Counted from the first letter of the stretch, positions 1 through 12,377 are shown. The stretch: 64,000 bases of DNA from Erythrophleum ivorense (GCA_026724425.1 JAIUCV010000023.1:7073958-7137957); one strand, 5' to 3'. A program made the numbers and translations. Notes: generated by a model not told the origin, from the letters alone.

Positions 1-998
1 ATTACGTCCCACATCGATTAAACCTGGGGAGGTGAAAGGATTTATAAGCGGGGGGCTGCACACTCCAAACAGCACGTCTTTTGGAGAGAGGTAATGATAT
101 GTGACAAAATGCATTTGGGATGAACAGTCAACATTATATGGGCCAAAAAGTAAAAGAAAGAACAGTCAACAGTACTTTGGGGAACGAGGAAAACGAAGGC
201 CCACAAAAAGTAGTGACCTGCCTATGTCTTCGTAGTTCGTAGGTCAACGATGAGCCAACTGCGACTGAGGAAATTGCATACAAATCATATGGAATGGCGT
301 GAAGTTTGGGAATGCACCTACTCTCAGCTCTCCATGTGGCAACCCAGTCAGCTGAACGACCTAAACTAAATCAGTCAACGTTTCTATACAAGAAGTAATT
401 ATTTTGTCACCTGTATACTCCTCTTACAACCACTAAAGGATCTTTATTTTCTAGTCTAGGATTTTGGGATAAAATTATAACAAACCTAGTGTTACTTACA
501 CATTACCTGAGCATGAGTTATATTCACAATTATAGTAATTTTATTGCATCAAATGTTCACTTAAATGTCTAAATTTCAACAAACTTAATAATATAAACAA
601 CAATCTGAAGAAGTGGTTTTGTTTTGTTTAACCATGTATTGGTTCATATAAGGGTTTTGCAGTTTGAACTTATAATCTGATATACTAAGGAAGGCAAGCC
701 TCCTTCTCTCTAATCTATCGAAACCAAAAGAGAAGAATAAGAAGCAGAACAAACAGTAACTTTTGTTTTTTGTTACAAGAGCCACAAGATTTTTCTTGAA
801 ATGTTTTAATCACGAAAACATATATTAAAGAGAAAAGAAAAATGTAAATTATGATAAAAACATTGTGGTCATTTTTGTCATAATTACAATTTCTCAGTCA
901 GGAAAAAAAGAAGCAAAAAAAAAAATAAAAACAAAATCCAAAGCAGTTACTGGGTGAGATCGATCCTCCCTGTTATTTTTTTGCTTTGGCAAAATTTA
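1..998. other. Intergenic, downstream of the zinc-finger gene
   Basis: No convincing gene. Open frames here are short and show no family motif. It is the 3' flank of the minus-strand zinc-finger gene and would hold its 3' UTR and polyadenylation region. I could not pick a clear polyadenylation signal. Confidence 0.6.
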
Positions 999-2486
999 TT
1001 ATGGGTCAACTCCGAGTACACCAGTTGTTGAGCCAATCCCCACCTGCAACCATGGTGAAGAACTCCCTCCTATGTTTATGTCCTTTAGCTCACTAAGTTT
1101 TGCTAACTTCACCTTGCTGTCAGCTTCATCTTCCACATTTTCCATCGAAACATTACTGTGGTTGTTATTATTTTTGTCCCCATCATTTTCATTTTCAGTT
1201 TCATGATGGTGATGGTGGCGGTCACGGTGGCTCTGGCTGTGACATTGACTATTAGTATTATTATCCTGGTCCTTTGTTCCTCCTATCCATGGCTGTAGGT
1301 AAATTTCTGTGGACAATTCCCGCCGTGCCAGGTCGTCGGCCCGAGCCGGAAGGTTGAGATCAAGCTTGAGATCAAGTGGCTCCGAGTCATCAAACTTGGG
1401 AATTTGATTCATACGCTCCATATGGTCTTGAAACTGCTGAAACCTAGCCAATGTGGAGGAGTCTGGCGCATTTGGTGTGATCCAATGGCACCTCTTGTGC
1501 CCTCCCAATGCTTGTCCTGACGAGAAAGTCCGGTGACATATCGAGCATTCGTGAACTTTCGATTTTCTTTTGGACGAAGACGCCATTAATAACGTGGCAT
1601 TGGAGCCATGGGGGTGATCATTTTTGAGGGTGGAGTTTGATTTTGTAGGCAGAAACAGATCTTCATGAGTGATGACATCGTCGTCCACCCCACCACCGCC
1701 ATCTTCGACGTGGTCGAGCCTCGAGGCAAAGCAGCCCTTGACCTTCTTGTGGCTGGCTCTATGGCCACCCAAAGCTTGATGGGAATTGAAAACTTTCTTG
1801 CATGCTTTGCATTCAAACAAGCCTTTGGGAACCACCCCTTTGGCTTTGTGATCTACAGTAGCAACTCTACAAGACATTGGAGTGATGAAGTTCATGGGGT
1901 TTCTTCTCTCCTCATCTCTGCTAGCCGAGGCACAAGATTCCTCCGGCTCGGCGGCCACGAGAGGATCAACGATGGCGTTGGACAACATCATCAGACAGTT
2001 GGCCAGGTCTTCTTCTTCACTTGAAGGGCAATTCGAATTCAAGTTACCCACTTTGACTCTAAATGATCTCTTCCTTTTAGACCAACCACAACCTCTCTGG
2101 CCCATGCCGTCATCGCCATCGCCATCGGACGCCGGGGATGAGACCGGACTCTCGACGTCTTCGGAGGTGCACTTTCCATGTTCAAGAAAAGACTTCCAAG
2201 ACAAGAACTCTTTACCGCAATTCTCACATACCCTACAGCTCTTTAGCCTGTTAGGGTTTGTTCTCAGAGCATACATGCGCTTGGTGCTCGGCGGCACATT
2301 GCCACCACCCCCCAGCTTTTCTTCCCAATCACTTGCAGCGTCATCGTCGTCGACGTGCCAGCTTTCGTCGCCAATGCCGTGCGCCCTCATGTGTCCTCCC
2401 AGAGCTCTCCCACACCCAAAACCTTTCTTGCAGATTTTACAGAAGTGCTTCAAGTTTGATTGTTGCTGATCCACAATCAAAGCCAT
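999..2486 (-). CDS. C2H2 zinc-finger transcription repressor, ZAT1/ZAT4/ZAT9-like
   Basis: Intronless 495-residue protein. Seen: three plant-type C2H2 fingers, at residues 16-36 (RALGGH), 226-246 (QALGGH) and 314-334 (QALGGH), and a degenerate C2HC finger at 87-106 (C87, C90, H103, C106) lacking the QALGGH core. An L-box-like acidic/leucine motif (EEEDLANCLMML) lies at 158-169. Basic clusters SKRKR (136-140) and SSKRKSK (304-310) could direct nuclear import. An overlapping LDLKLDLNLP stretch at 371-380 gives both LxLxL and DLNxxP forms of the EAR repression motif. The tail has a run of five His (424-428) and is acidic and Asn-rich. Known of the family: such C1-type proteins bind DNA and repress genes in stress and developmental signalling, with EAR motifs recruiting TOPLESS-type co-repressors. 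Inferred: a nuclear repressor. The start is the first Met of the frame and lies a few residues before the first finger. Subgroup assignment is from motif layout only. Confidence 0.93.
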   Translation of the reverse strand: MALIVDQQQSNLKHFCKICKKGFGCGRALGGHMRAHGIGDESWHVDDDDAASDWEEKLGGGGNVPPSTKRMYALRTNPNRLKSCRVCENCGKEFLSWKSFLEHGKCTSEDVESPVSSPASDGDGDDGMGQRGCGWSKRKRSFRVKVGNLNSNCPSSEEEDLANCLMMLSNAIVDPLVAAEPEESCASASRDEERRNPMNFITPMSCRVATVDHKAKGVVPKGLFECKACKKVFNSHQALGGHRASHKKVKGCFASRLDHVEDGGGGVDDDVITHEDLFLPTKSNSTLKNDHPHGSNATLLMASSSKRKSKVHECSICHRTFSSGQALGGHKRCHWITPNAPDSSTLARFQQFQDHMERMNQIPKFDDSEPLDLKLDLNLPARADDLARRELSTEIYLQPWIGGTKDQDNNTNSQCHSQSHRDRHHHHHETENENDGDKNNNNHSNVSMENVEDEADSKVKLAKLSELKDINIGGSSSPWLQVGIGSTTGVLGVDP

Positions 2487-2721
2487 ACAATTAGAGGATT
2501 AAAGATTTGGAAAAGAAAGAAAAGGAAAAGAAAAGAAAAGAAAGGAAAACCGAGCACAGGGAAGGAGAGAGAGAGAGGAAGTGGGTTAAGAATGAAAGAT
2601 AGAAGGGAGGAGTTAATTGGTTCTTGTAGTGAAAATTGTTGTGGGGTTGTATGGTGAAAATTAAGGAATAAGAATCCTGGTTTTTAGTTAATATTGGTTG
2701 GATATGAATTTGTGGATGTGA

Positions 2722-2757
<36 letters not shown>

Positions 2758-3010
2758 TAGAGAGAGGGAGAGAGGAATTAATATGAATGCAAGAGTTGTT
2801 TGACTGCAAGAGAGTGTGGTGACCGGTGACAAGTGGTAGGAGGGTGAGAAGGTGTAAGACTTTTTCTGCCACACTGGTAGTCAAGGCTTCCAAACATGGT
2901 TTTGTGTACACTGTCTTTGTTTGTGTGTGAGAATTAGAGAAAATATGTTTTTGTCTCTGGGTGTGCATCTGTGTGTCTGTGTGAGCGAGAGAGAGGCATT
3001 GGAGAAGAGA
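2487..3010 (-). promoter_or_regulatory. 5' leader and proximal upstream region of the zinc-finger gene
   Basis: On the gene's strand this stretch is CT-rich, as plant 5' leaders often are, and contains the CT/GA microsatellite listed separately. I did not find a well-placed TATA box, so the transcription start is unknown. The open frames in both directions here are low-complexity products of the repeat and are not genes. Confidence 0.4.
2719..2776. repeat. GA/CT microsatellite
   Basis: Imperfect dinucleotide GA run broken by two GATA steps and one GGGA step. It falls about 235-290 bp upstream of the zinc-finger start codon, within the probable leader or promoter. Such tracts often vary in length and can bind GAGA-type factors in plants; neither is shown here. 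Confidence 0.9.
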
Positions 3011-6000
3011 TAGTGGTTCTAACTGCCATACCTATTCATATCCCTTCAATTCCAAGCCAAGAAAACTATCCCCTGCTTCTCCTTGTCTGTCGGTTGGTTT
3101 AAGCTGCTTTTCCACCGAATTATGTATATCATTTTTAATTTTTAATTTTGAGTACGTAATTAATAACTAAATATAATCAATTTTGGTCTCTTTGATTCTT
3201 TTGAGTTTTGACCTTGAATTATCTTCATTTTGTTTTTCAAGGATAAGAATATCTCTTCAGTATTCAAAATCCACTGATACCTTTATTAGTAAATATAAAT
3301 ACAATTAAATATTAAATGTTATGTGAATTTGGCCATATCCTCATCCAAAATTTATATCGCTGAACTAAATACCGACACATATTATTGGTACCATAATTTT
3401 TTTTGAGAAATTATACTTTATCTCTCTAAATTTAAAACTAATGACAGAATTAGTATATGAATTATAATATGTAACAAAGCAAGGATTAATTCCAACAAAA
3501 TGAATTTCAAAAGATTGCTTTCATTCTTCAACAATCTTCTTATACGACATCGGCTTAGGAGCAAAATGCAAATATAAGAGGTTACGTGGGGATCATATGG
3601 TCTCTTACCATTAATTTTAACTTAAATTTAAAATTTTCATTTAAATCCAACATTTATAAAGGTACTTTATTAATTTTAAAATTTATTACTAATTTAATAA
3701 TTATATTTCAATGGGTAGAGTGTAGTCCCCCCCCCCCCCCTTTTTCCACATATACATATATTTTGTTTATTTATTGCTAATTAGAATTAATGTCCAAATG
3801 CGGATCTTGAATGAGTCAATTTTTTCTTCTGCGTTCACATAGATAGCAAATTGTGGCATATGTTTTGCGGAGTAGAGTCAACCAACAACTGTATTTATCT
3901 TCATTTTGACTATGGAGGAAAATAATTGCCCCAAACAATAGGATCTGAAATGGGAATTTAATTGGAAAATGAGGTTCTGATTTTCAGTTTATTCATTTTC
4001 CAATTCAACTATTGGATGCTAATTTTGGTATAGTTGTAACTTTGACACATTCTTTTAACTAAATTTTTAGTGTTTCGGATAGCTTATTGTTTAACTTGTG
4101 CTAAGCAAGAAAAGCAAAAGAGTTAATAAATGAACAAAAGTAGAAGGGTTTTGATCAATTCAATCCTTCATAATTTGATAAGATGGTGGAAAAAAATAAA
4201 TTTAGGTCGAACCCAGTTTCAATTCTTTTACTTTTTCTTACGTTGAATGTAGAATATTATATATCTCAAAATTTCAACCTTTCTAGCTATTTACTATCAT
4301 CTCACATTCAGCTGTAATTTCTTATTTTTTGATACCATTTGGCAAGTTACCAAAAAAAAGAAAAAAAAAAAAAGAAAACAGCTCACTCTTTCAGAAAGCG
4401 TCTAATGAATTTTAAAATAAAAATGAAATATGGTTCTTTTTGAAGTTTTCACTTTTAATACCCTTCAATTTATCTTAATAAATGAAATATAACCTACACT
4501 TAATGCAGCTTCTTTGTTCTTGATTAGTTTGGATATGTACTCAAGAGCAAGTAAAAGCATAACCAAAGAGTGAAGCAAAGCAAAGTATTGACTTGAACTT
4601 GGTTTTTTTAATTGAACTATGATGATGTATATATCAACTTAATTAGTTTTGTTTCTCCAACATTCTTTATCTAAATATTCAATGCTTTGGTTGATCTATT
4701 CTTAAATCGGTAGGGACAATGTGTCTCTTTTTAATCCGCTAAAAGACTTTTAACAGGAATCATGAGTTCAGGCGTACGTGAGACGCAAATATGACCATAT
4801 ATACCTTTAAGACAAAAATTATTTACAATTAATTTGTTAAACAGGTACTTTACTCACAAATCGTCAAATAGGTGTGAGGGGATCTAATTAATAAACGATT
4901 ATCTATGGAAAATTCTATACAATATTTATAATTTAGATACCCTTCTAATGGTTTAAGCAAAAGGACATTGATAGGACTATTATTAGTAGTTTGTGTTGGC
5001 GGTCATTTTTCTCCATCTCTTCCATCCTCGCAATACATTAGAGTGCTAGATATAAATCTCATAGGATTAACATGTGAACGTTGTTTATGTGACATTACTT
5101 TAAACAATTGTTAATTATCATTATTATTGTTAGTTATTCACTACGTTAATTAATATAGTCATATAGCGTTATTTAATAACTATTATATGAAAACCAATTA
5201 TTAGGAGTTACCCTAATAGTACAGGAGATATTTTTTTTTCTACTTTAATTAGTTGGGCTTAAATTTTGTAACTAATACTTAGGCTGATTCAAGAATGGAA
5301 TGGCTCTTCTAAAATAATTTTTGAAAAAATTTGGAGAAAGAAAGAGAATGAGAGTTGAGTTCAGACTCACATAACAAAAGTGGAATTTATTTATTTTTTC
5401 TCTTTGAACTTTTTTTGAAGTAAACTTCAAAAGATTCGCATTCATTCAAGAATACTTCGGCTGATTCAAGGATACCGTACCATACAACTAAAAAACAATA
5501 TTAATTGTTGTATAGATGGATGATGAGATTTTGTTTTATATAGCTAGAAGTTCAGTCATAATGCATGGGCACTACCCGAGGCTTAGGAGAAAGGAAGTGA
5601 TAGCCTCAGTGCAAACATATAATCTAGTTAACTAGCATCCATAATAAAGAAGTGCTAAATTTAAGATAATTAACAATTCTTTCAAATAAGCAAATAATTT
5701 TTTAATTTCACGGCAACAAAATGCATTTGCAATAAGTATATATGGCATTCATCACAAAGATATATAATAATCCCCGCTTAGGCGTATTTATTATTATTAT
5801 TATTATTAACATCTTTGCTTCTCATTGCTATATCTCTCCAATTTATAAAAAATTATAATTGATCTTCTGATCGACTAATTTCATTTCAATTACTCCCTAT
5901 CTTCTAAATTAGGAAAGTCATATATAAGTAAGTTGAACACATCTGCGTTGCCCATATCTCTCTACTTACTAGACCATATGAAAAGTCTCTAGTGCAAGCC

Positions 6001-9000
6001 CCATTTGATTAGGTGTCCATCGCACTGGCTAATTTCTATAAGTTGCAAAAAGAGAATATAAGTAAAAGTAGGTGAACTACTAAAAAAATTTGATAATATA
6101 GTAAAGAGAGAACGTACATGTGTAAAAATCAGTTGGATTTAATGTTAATTTTTCATTTGAACAATAAAGAAATTATTACCAAAAGATGAATAAATGAAGA
6201 TATAAATTGTGACTGTTTATAGATTGAGGGAGACAAACAAAAATCAAGGTGGACAGTTACAAATAACCATGGGACGCCATCATAAAGATATATAATAATC
6301 CCATGTACTTGATTATTTTCTTCTGTTTTTTTTTTAAAATTAAAGGCACAATATATAACTATAAAACTATTTATTGAAGATATTTTTGTGATTTGAATAT
6401 ATTGAATTATAAGAGGTCAAATAGGAGTCAAATAGCTTTCAAAGAGGATGAAGATTTGAGACCAGTGTGGGTCATGAACTCACCACTTCAGTGTGGCAGT
6501 AATAAAGTCCTAGTTAAGCAAAGACATTGCTTAGGTTACATCGATCAATCGATCATTCAGTGGGTTAGTCTCTAATCAATCAATGATCATTATCTTCTTT
6601 TTTTTTTTTTTTTTTTTGCTTTGGTTCAAAGCATTTACAAGTTACAGATATATCAGTGACACTGATTAAGTAAAGAGCACTCCTTTTCAGCACAAAGTAT
6701 ATGTCCTTACCAGCCTGCCTTAACAAGGCTCAAGACAACAGTGAACTGCAAACAATGCGATTCATAATGAGACATCAAATTTAATTCAACAGAAGTAATT
6801 AAATGGACTATGACACTCAACTACCTGAACCATACAGTCTGAGCTATATATTATTTGATACTGTGTATATAATATGGTCAAGATGAACCTCATATGAGCA
6901 TAAGATAGCTAAGCTGTTAACTCTAGAAGAATAATTACTTTTCTATGCTCAAAAAGCAAGTAGTGAATTATACTAAAAGATTTTAAATTTTAAAATTATT
7001 CCTAAAGACTCAAGGATTAAAAAATTTAAACTAAGTAAAAAAAATCATAATTTACGACCTTAAGTTGTTTTTAGCCTTAAGTTTTTCTAATATAATTTTA
7101 AAATTTGAGTTTTTTTTAATATAAATATCTTTAACTTGAAATTTTCAGTTATAATTTTTCTTTAAAAAATTAGTATAATTTGTATTTAACTAGGTGGGGA
7201 CTGTCCATTTACACGAGAATTAAGAAAAAGGAGGAAGAGATTTTAGAGTCAAGAAATAAGAATGACTTATGAACAATATTTGCAGGGAAGTTTCCATCTA
7301 ATGTGTGTGTGTCTATATATTTATATTTATATTTATTTATTTATTTGTGTCTTGATTAATCAAGTCTCTCTTCTTTGCCTTGTTTTTTTTTTTCCATTTT
7401 TTCCTCCATATTAACCAAGTCTTTATTTTTTTAATCATGCCAAGTCTTTTTTTTTTTTTTTTGAGGATATTCAAGGCCAAGTTTTTCATTAAGTAGAGAA
7501 GTTTACTAAAGCGTTGCAAAATATGAGCGGCCCAATAGCTGGATTTGAGCCCAATCAAATTTTGGGCCTCCTTACGAGTTTTCCTTCACTTGAACCGTTT
7601 AGTGTTCTGGGCTCATGAGTTATGGTCATTTTTCTTTTGGTCCATTATGCTGATAATGGATTAAAAAAGCAAAACTGTTATTGGAACCCAACCTTAAAAA
7701 TCTGACTAATGAAAGATCAACTTGAAATTTGGGCCTTCTTACAAGTTAGGTTTGGGCTTATATATCGACGAAAAAATAAGTTTGGACTAATGACGCATGG
7801 AAAGCGGTTGACCTAAAAGAAAAACCTAGAAACGAACAAAACATGAAAGCTGGATGCAATATGGCATACATGTGAAATGGAAGGAAGTTTATGCCATTTA
7901 ATCTAAATTTAATAAAAAATTTACACTGTATCTATAATTCATGTTAATTTTAATAAAACCATACTTAGAACCTCTACAAGGTATTTAATCCTTTTTTTTA
8001 CTTATTTCTTCCCTTTTTAATCAAGTTCATATGTGGGTGTGTGTTAATAATAAACTTGTGGTAGGTTAGTAGCGCTATGCCTATTAGAGCAAGATGCCAT
8101 GATTGCTTTCGCAGTAGGATCTTACCGCAAGCGCATGCAGAAGGCGAATTTTTACGTTTTTAATTTTTTTTTTGTTTTTTAGAATTTAAAATTTAAGATA
8201 AAAAGTAAAAATTGTAGTTGAGGATTAAAAATTTATTTATGAGATATTCATTAATTAAATAAAATTATTTTAGATAATCAAAAAATATATTTTCAGAAAA
8301 AGTTTGCAATTGAGTTGGTAACAAAAATTTAATAGCATTTCATAAAATTAGAGATATAATTCATATATATTATGGTATTTATAAATATATTCTTAATTGT
8401 TAATTTAATTTTTATAAAAAAATTATATTTAATATATCAAAAAATATATTATAAATTAATTAGTTCAAATAGTTCCATCATAATCCGACCATTAATCCAT
8501 AAACTAATTCTTTCTCCAATTTAATGCAGTTTGAATTTTAAAACACTGGTAATAAATAACTCCAATATTGGTCTCATTTTCATTTTCAATAAAATCAACT
8601 GTAATTACAATATTAACACATAAAGTACGTATTTTGGTGCAAATAATTAGATTCAATACATTTAAAAACTAAAGCCAAAGTGCAAAGGGCCTGTTTTCAT
8701 TTAGGAGGTTATATAACTTATCCTTTTCACTTTAAAAGTTGACCATAAAATCCCACATTTTTAATTTTGAACATACAATATCTTCATTAATTTTTTTTAA
8801 TCTAACATCTTAACATTACTCTACTTGTTATATGTAGACTGAAAAAGCTTAAATCCGCAAAAAAAATACATCCAATTTGTTATTCAAGGGTTTTGTTTTG
8901 CTAAGAAAAAATAAGTAAAAGAAAATGATAAAAAACTATTATTTGTCATTTGAGATATGATAAGTCAAATGTTAATTTTTTTAATTGATGATTTGGCTTC

Positions 9001-10530
9001 TTTTTACCAATATGAACAAATAGTTTGAGAGTCTTGAATGAAAAAGTTAACAGAGAGGTTATATACATTGTGAAAAATTAAAAATTTAAATGTTTATAGT
9101 CAACTTTTAAATTTGAAAAAAAAATAAATTGCACAATTTCTTAAATTAAAGAGAATTTTTGCATTTCAAACCAAAATCAAAAGGCTTGCAAACTTTTATT
9201 TTACTGAGAGTTGCATGAATAGCACCTGATTATTATGAAAGTTCGGCAAACACTTCTGGTGACTGTAGAAATAAATTGGTTTGGCATCCAAATAAAATTA
9301 CTTTTTAAAAACAAATTCTTAATTTTGTATAATAACGTAATGAATTTGTTCTTACAAAATTAAAGACAGTTTATGAGAAAAAATTTTTGTTAGTTCAAAG
9401 TAAAAACTTAATGTGATGGTATTTAAATTTTACCTGTAGTCAAGATTAAACAAAATAACTAGAATGGGACGCGGTTGAGTGAAGTACAGCATCGGCATTA
9501 CAGCTTCATGAGGTTCTTTCAGCAACTTCTAAAATTGATTGGACACCTTGAACACGACTTTAAAGATACCTTTCCATAGGTGGAAATCGACAAATATCTA
9601 TCTACACTTTTTTTAAAAAGTTTTTATAATTGAGTTTAAATAAAGTTAATTGAATCACCTATAATCACGATATTTCTGGAAAAATATAAATAATGTAATT
9701 CACAAATTGTAAAATAACTTTTCCTTTCTTAAAAAATTTTTCCACCTTCATTAAACTTTAGGAAAATCTTAAAATTTTAAATTCATTTAAAAAAAAAAGT
9801 AAGAAAAATAAGCTGCACTTTAGTATTCTGTGCAAGTTGTTTTCTACATTAGGATTTTGTTGTTGGCAAAAAAAATTATTATTATTTATTAACGATTCAT
9901 AGTAGTTGTAATTAAATATTTGCATGTGTATATTTTAGAAAGAAAAAAATTTCCCTGTAATTTTTTAAATTAATATTATTAATTTTTAATAAAAAAATAT
10001 AATACATAAATATTTTTGTGGTTTAACTCATGTATATAATTGATTCATTTTTTAAAAAAATTATATATTATTTTCATATAAAAAAATTCTAATATTGAAC
10101 AAGTTCCCCAAACTCTTACTTTCTTTTTTCTCTTTTTTTTTTAATAAAGACTAAACTTAGGAATAATTTTTTATATTTTTGTTATTAAATTTTTTAATAG
10201 AAATATAACATATTTAAATTTTTTTAGAAAAGACTCAATCATATGTACAAATTATATATTTATTTATAAAATTCATACATTTATCTTATTACTATCACAA
10301 AATTTATAACAAAAATATAAAGTCTTTACCTAATTTTCTTTTTGACTTGAGAGAGAGAGTAGAGTGCATATTTCCATGTGAAACCAACCATGCCATTTCT
10401 ACTACATAATACCAACCAAAAGTACCATCATTGTTTTCTGAAAAAAGCGAAGCCCACTATTCTTACCTTCCCCACTAACACGAAATCATAACAAATCCAT
10501 ATCCCCACCAGCTATCGTCACAACAACACT
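3011..10530. other. AT-rich intergenic region
   Basis: About 7.5 kb with no gene I can support. It contains homopolymer tracts (14 C at 3727-3740; about 20 T at 6598-6617; long T tracts near 7380 and 7450), many AT-only stretches around 8150-8460 and 9860-10320, and a weak inverted repeat at about 6981-7109. A 60-residue frame at 6393-6575 and a 73-residue frame at 7337-7558 have no recognisable motif. Distal promoter elements of both flanking genes may lie here. Confidence 0.55.
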
Positions 10531-10538
10531 TTATAAAA
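10531..10538 (+). promoter_or_regulatory. TATA box of the CASP-like gene
   Basis: TTATAAAA, 86 bp upstream of the start codon at 10624. A start of transcription about 25-35 bp downstream would leave a leader of roughly 60 bp. Placement and sequence fit a plant TATA box; no other candidate lies closer. Confidence 0.6.
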
Positions 10539-10623
10539 GCGATCACCCCATTTCATTGATGAGAACAGATATTGATCGAGGATAGCTCGCTCAGCTCACC
10601 CAGGAACAACGAATCAGAGTCCG

Positions 10624-11653
10624 ATGCTTAAGCTTTTTGATTCTTCTCTTAGACTCTGTGTAGTGCCTCTATCTGTGGCAACCATATGGATTACTGTGAC
10701 TAATGAGCAGGATAACAGCGACTATGGAGTACTCAAGTATAGCAATCTCTCTGGTCTCAAGTAAGATTCCCTTCGCATCCATATTTGTCCTTAACACAGC
10801 TTTTTCTGTTCATCATGAACAGAGAGTTCATCAATTTGACTATGACAGGTATATGGTTTGTGTGAGTGCTATCTGCGCTGGTTATGCTCTTCTTGCTGCA
10901 GCAGCTTCCTCATGGGTCAATCGTATTATTTCTAAAGCTTGGGTTTTCTTCATCTCTGATCAGGTTTCATCCTTACCCTTTGTTTCAATTCAATCCATAA
11001 GGAAAGTTAAGAAGCCTGCAAATTTATGTCATCCCTTTCTTTTTCTGTCTTATATCTCCTGTTGAGGTTTAGCTGGGCCCCCTTTCGCTAATTGTGGGAC
11101 AACAGATGCAGTCATGATTTGCTTGTGGTCTCTGTTTTATTCTATTTCTAACCAATTCAGAGAAGCTCTTCAATTCATAGGTTGTTTTGGCCTTTTCATC
11201 CCAATAAAAAAAAGTTATTAGCCCAAATTCTTTGCACAATATCCCTGGGTTCACCATCCATGTTATGTGGTGTTATCTATAGAAAGACAAAGGATATCAC
11301 CATTTTGATTTGGGCTATTAATCCATCAAATTGTTAAAAAGTTTGAGCTTTGAAGTGCTTACCTAATGTTGAAGCGATCATTTTGGCAGATTGTAGCTTA
11401 TCTGATGGTTACATCAGTTGCTGCGGCAATGGAGATATATTACTTGGCTTACAATGGGGATAAGGAAGTTTCATGGAGTGAAGCTTGCAATTCCTATGGC
11501 AGATTTTGCAGCAAAGTGAAGTTGGCATTGATCCTCCATGTCTTGGCTCTTTGTTGCTTCTTCCTTGTAGCTGTGATTTCAGCTTACAGGGCATTTTCCA
11601 TGTTTGAGCCTCCTTGTGCTCATTTTAAAGAGGTTGAAGAACAGAGAGCTTAA
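10624..11653 (+). CDS. CASPL2D1: CASP-like four-helix membrane protein (CASPL2 group), three exons
   Basis: Exons 10624-10760, 10849-10963 and 11390-11653; introns of 88 bp (GTAAG...CAG) and 426 bp (GTTTC...CAG). They join in frame (phase 2, then phase 0) to 171 residues ending TAA. Four hydrophobic helices lie at about residues 8-26, 46-69, 78-102 and 126-151. The arginine in helix 1 (R10) and aspartate in helix 3 (D83, in FFISDQ) are the two intramembrane charges conserved in the CASP/CASPL family (MARVEL-related). The second extracellular loop has paired cysteines C117 and C124; the end has FSMFEPP. Known: CASPs form membrane scaffolds that guide lignin deposition at Casparian strips; CASPL proteins are plasma-membrane relatives with mostly unknown roles. 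The subgroup 2D name rests on remembered resemblance around YMVC, the SDQ-VAYLMVTS stretch and YNGD, so treat it as likely rather than certain. It was missed as a gene because no single frame spans it. The splice model is inferred from consensus and family fit. Confidence 0.9.
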
Positions 11654-11892
11654 TTGTACTCTGCAGATATTATTTGAAAAGCATACTGCCCTTATGTTAA
11701 ATTTATAGTGAGTTTAATGTTAATATTTCGATTCTTGCTTATGTCTCTTCTTATATTTATCGCTCCCAAAGCCAATATACATTTTGAGATTTATATTTTA
11801 GTTATTTTATAATTCAACTAATGAACTGATAAAGTAAAAATATGCTATCTTTCGTTTATATATCACATTTATAAAAAATGTGGCTTCCCACG
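11654..11892. other. 3' flank of the CASP-like gene
   Basis: Probable 3' UTR and AT-rich downstream sequence. No separate gene or clear polyadenylation signal was identified. Confidence 0.5.
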
Positions 11893-12043
11893 TATGAATT
11901 CTACTAGAGTGTTTTGGCTCAAACGAGGGATCATGAAGACGGACAGAGGATAGAAGGTCTCTGTTATTGCAGCTAGCTTATGAATTCTAATAAACAGTGT
12001 TTTGGCTCAAATACAAAAACAGAGGATAGATAGAAAATCTCCC
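11893..12043. repeat. Two-copy tandem duplication, about 65-86 bp units
   Basis: Both units begin TATGAATTCTA (11893 and 11979), continue with GTGTTTTGGCTCAAA, and later share ACAGAGGATAGA. The second is shorter through internal deletions. It is non-coding. Confidence 0.8.
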
Positions 12044-12098
12044 CATTACATTGGAAGGGTAACTTTTTTTTAATAGTAAATTACATACTTTTTTTTTA

Positions 12099-12377
12099 GG
12101 TTTGTTGAAATTATATAGATTTTTTATTTATTTTTAAAATATATATAACCTTTTTTAAGATAAAAAGATATTTTATACTTTAGTCTAATTTATATTTTTT
12201 TGAGCAAGATATGTTTGATATAAATTTTTTTAATTAAAAAAATGTATTTAAGTTTAATAGAGGGTATTTTGGTTAAAAATTTAAAATCAAATTAAAATAT
12301 AAAATTATTTTTTATTTAAAAAAAAGTCTAAGTATATTTTAAAGATAAAAAATTGTATAATTTTTTTTTAAGTTTGA
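12099..12377. mobile_element. MITE-like fold-back element
   Basis: The left arm (about 12099-12200) is an imperfect inverted copy of the right arm (about 12262-12377), roughly 80% matched by eye, around a short loop. Sequence is almost pure A/T. The form fits a small non-autonomous inverted-repeat element. No target-site duplication was found, so superfamily is open and the edges are approximate. Confidence 0.5.

Noticed and set aside
1882..2469. 195-codon plus-strand frame
   Set aside because: It is the antisense shadow of the zinc-finger gene and shows no family motif.
6393..6575. 60-codon frame in the intergenic region
   Set aside because: Short, no motif, no conserved context.
6598..6900. 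Possible SINE on the minus strand because of the 20-T tract
   Set aside because: No pol III box A/box B pair and no flanking duplication were found.
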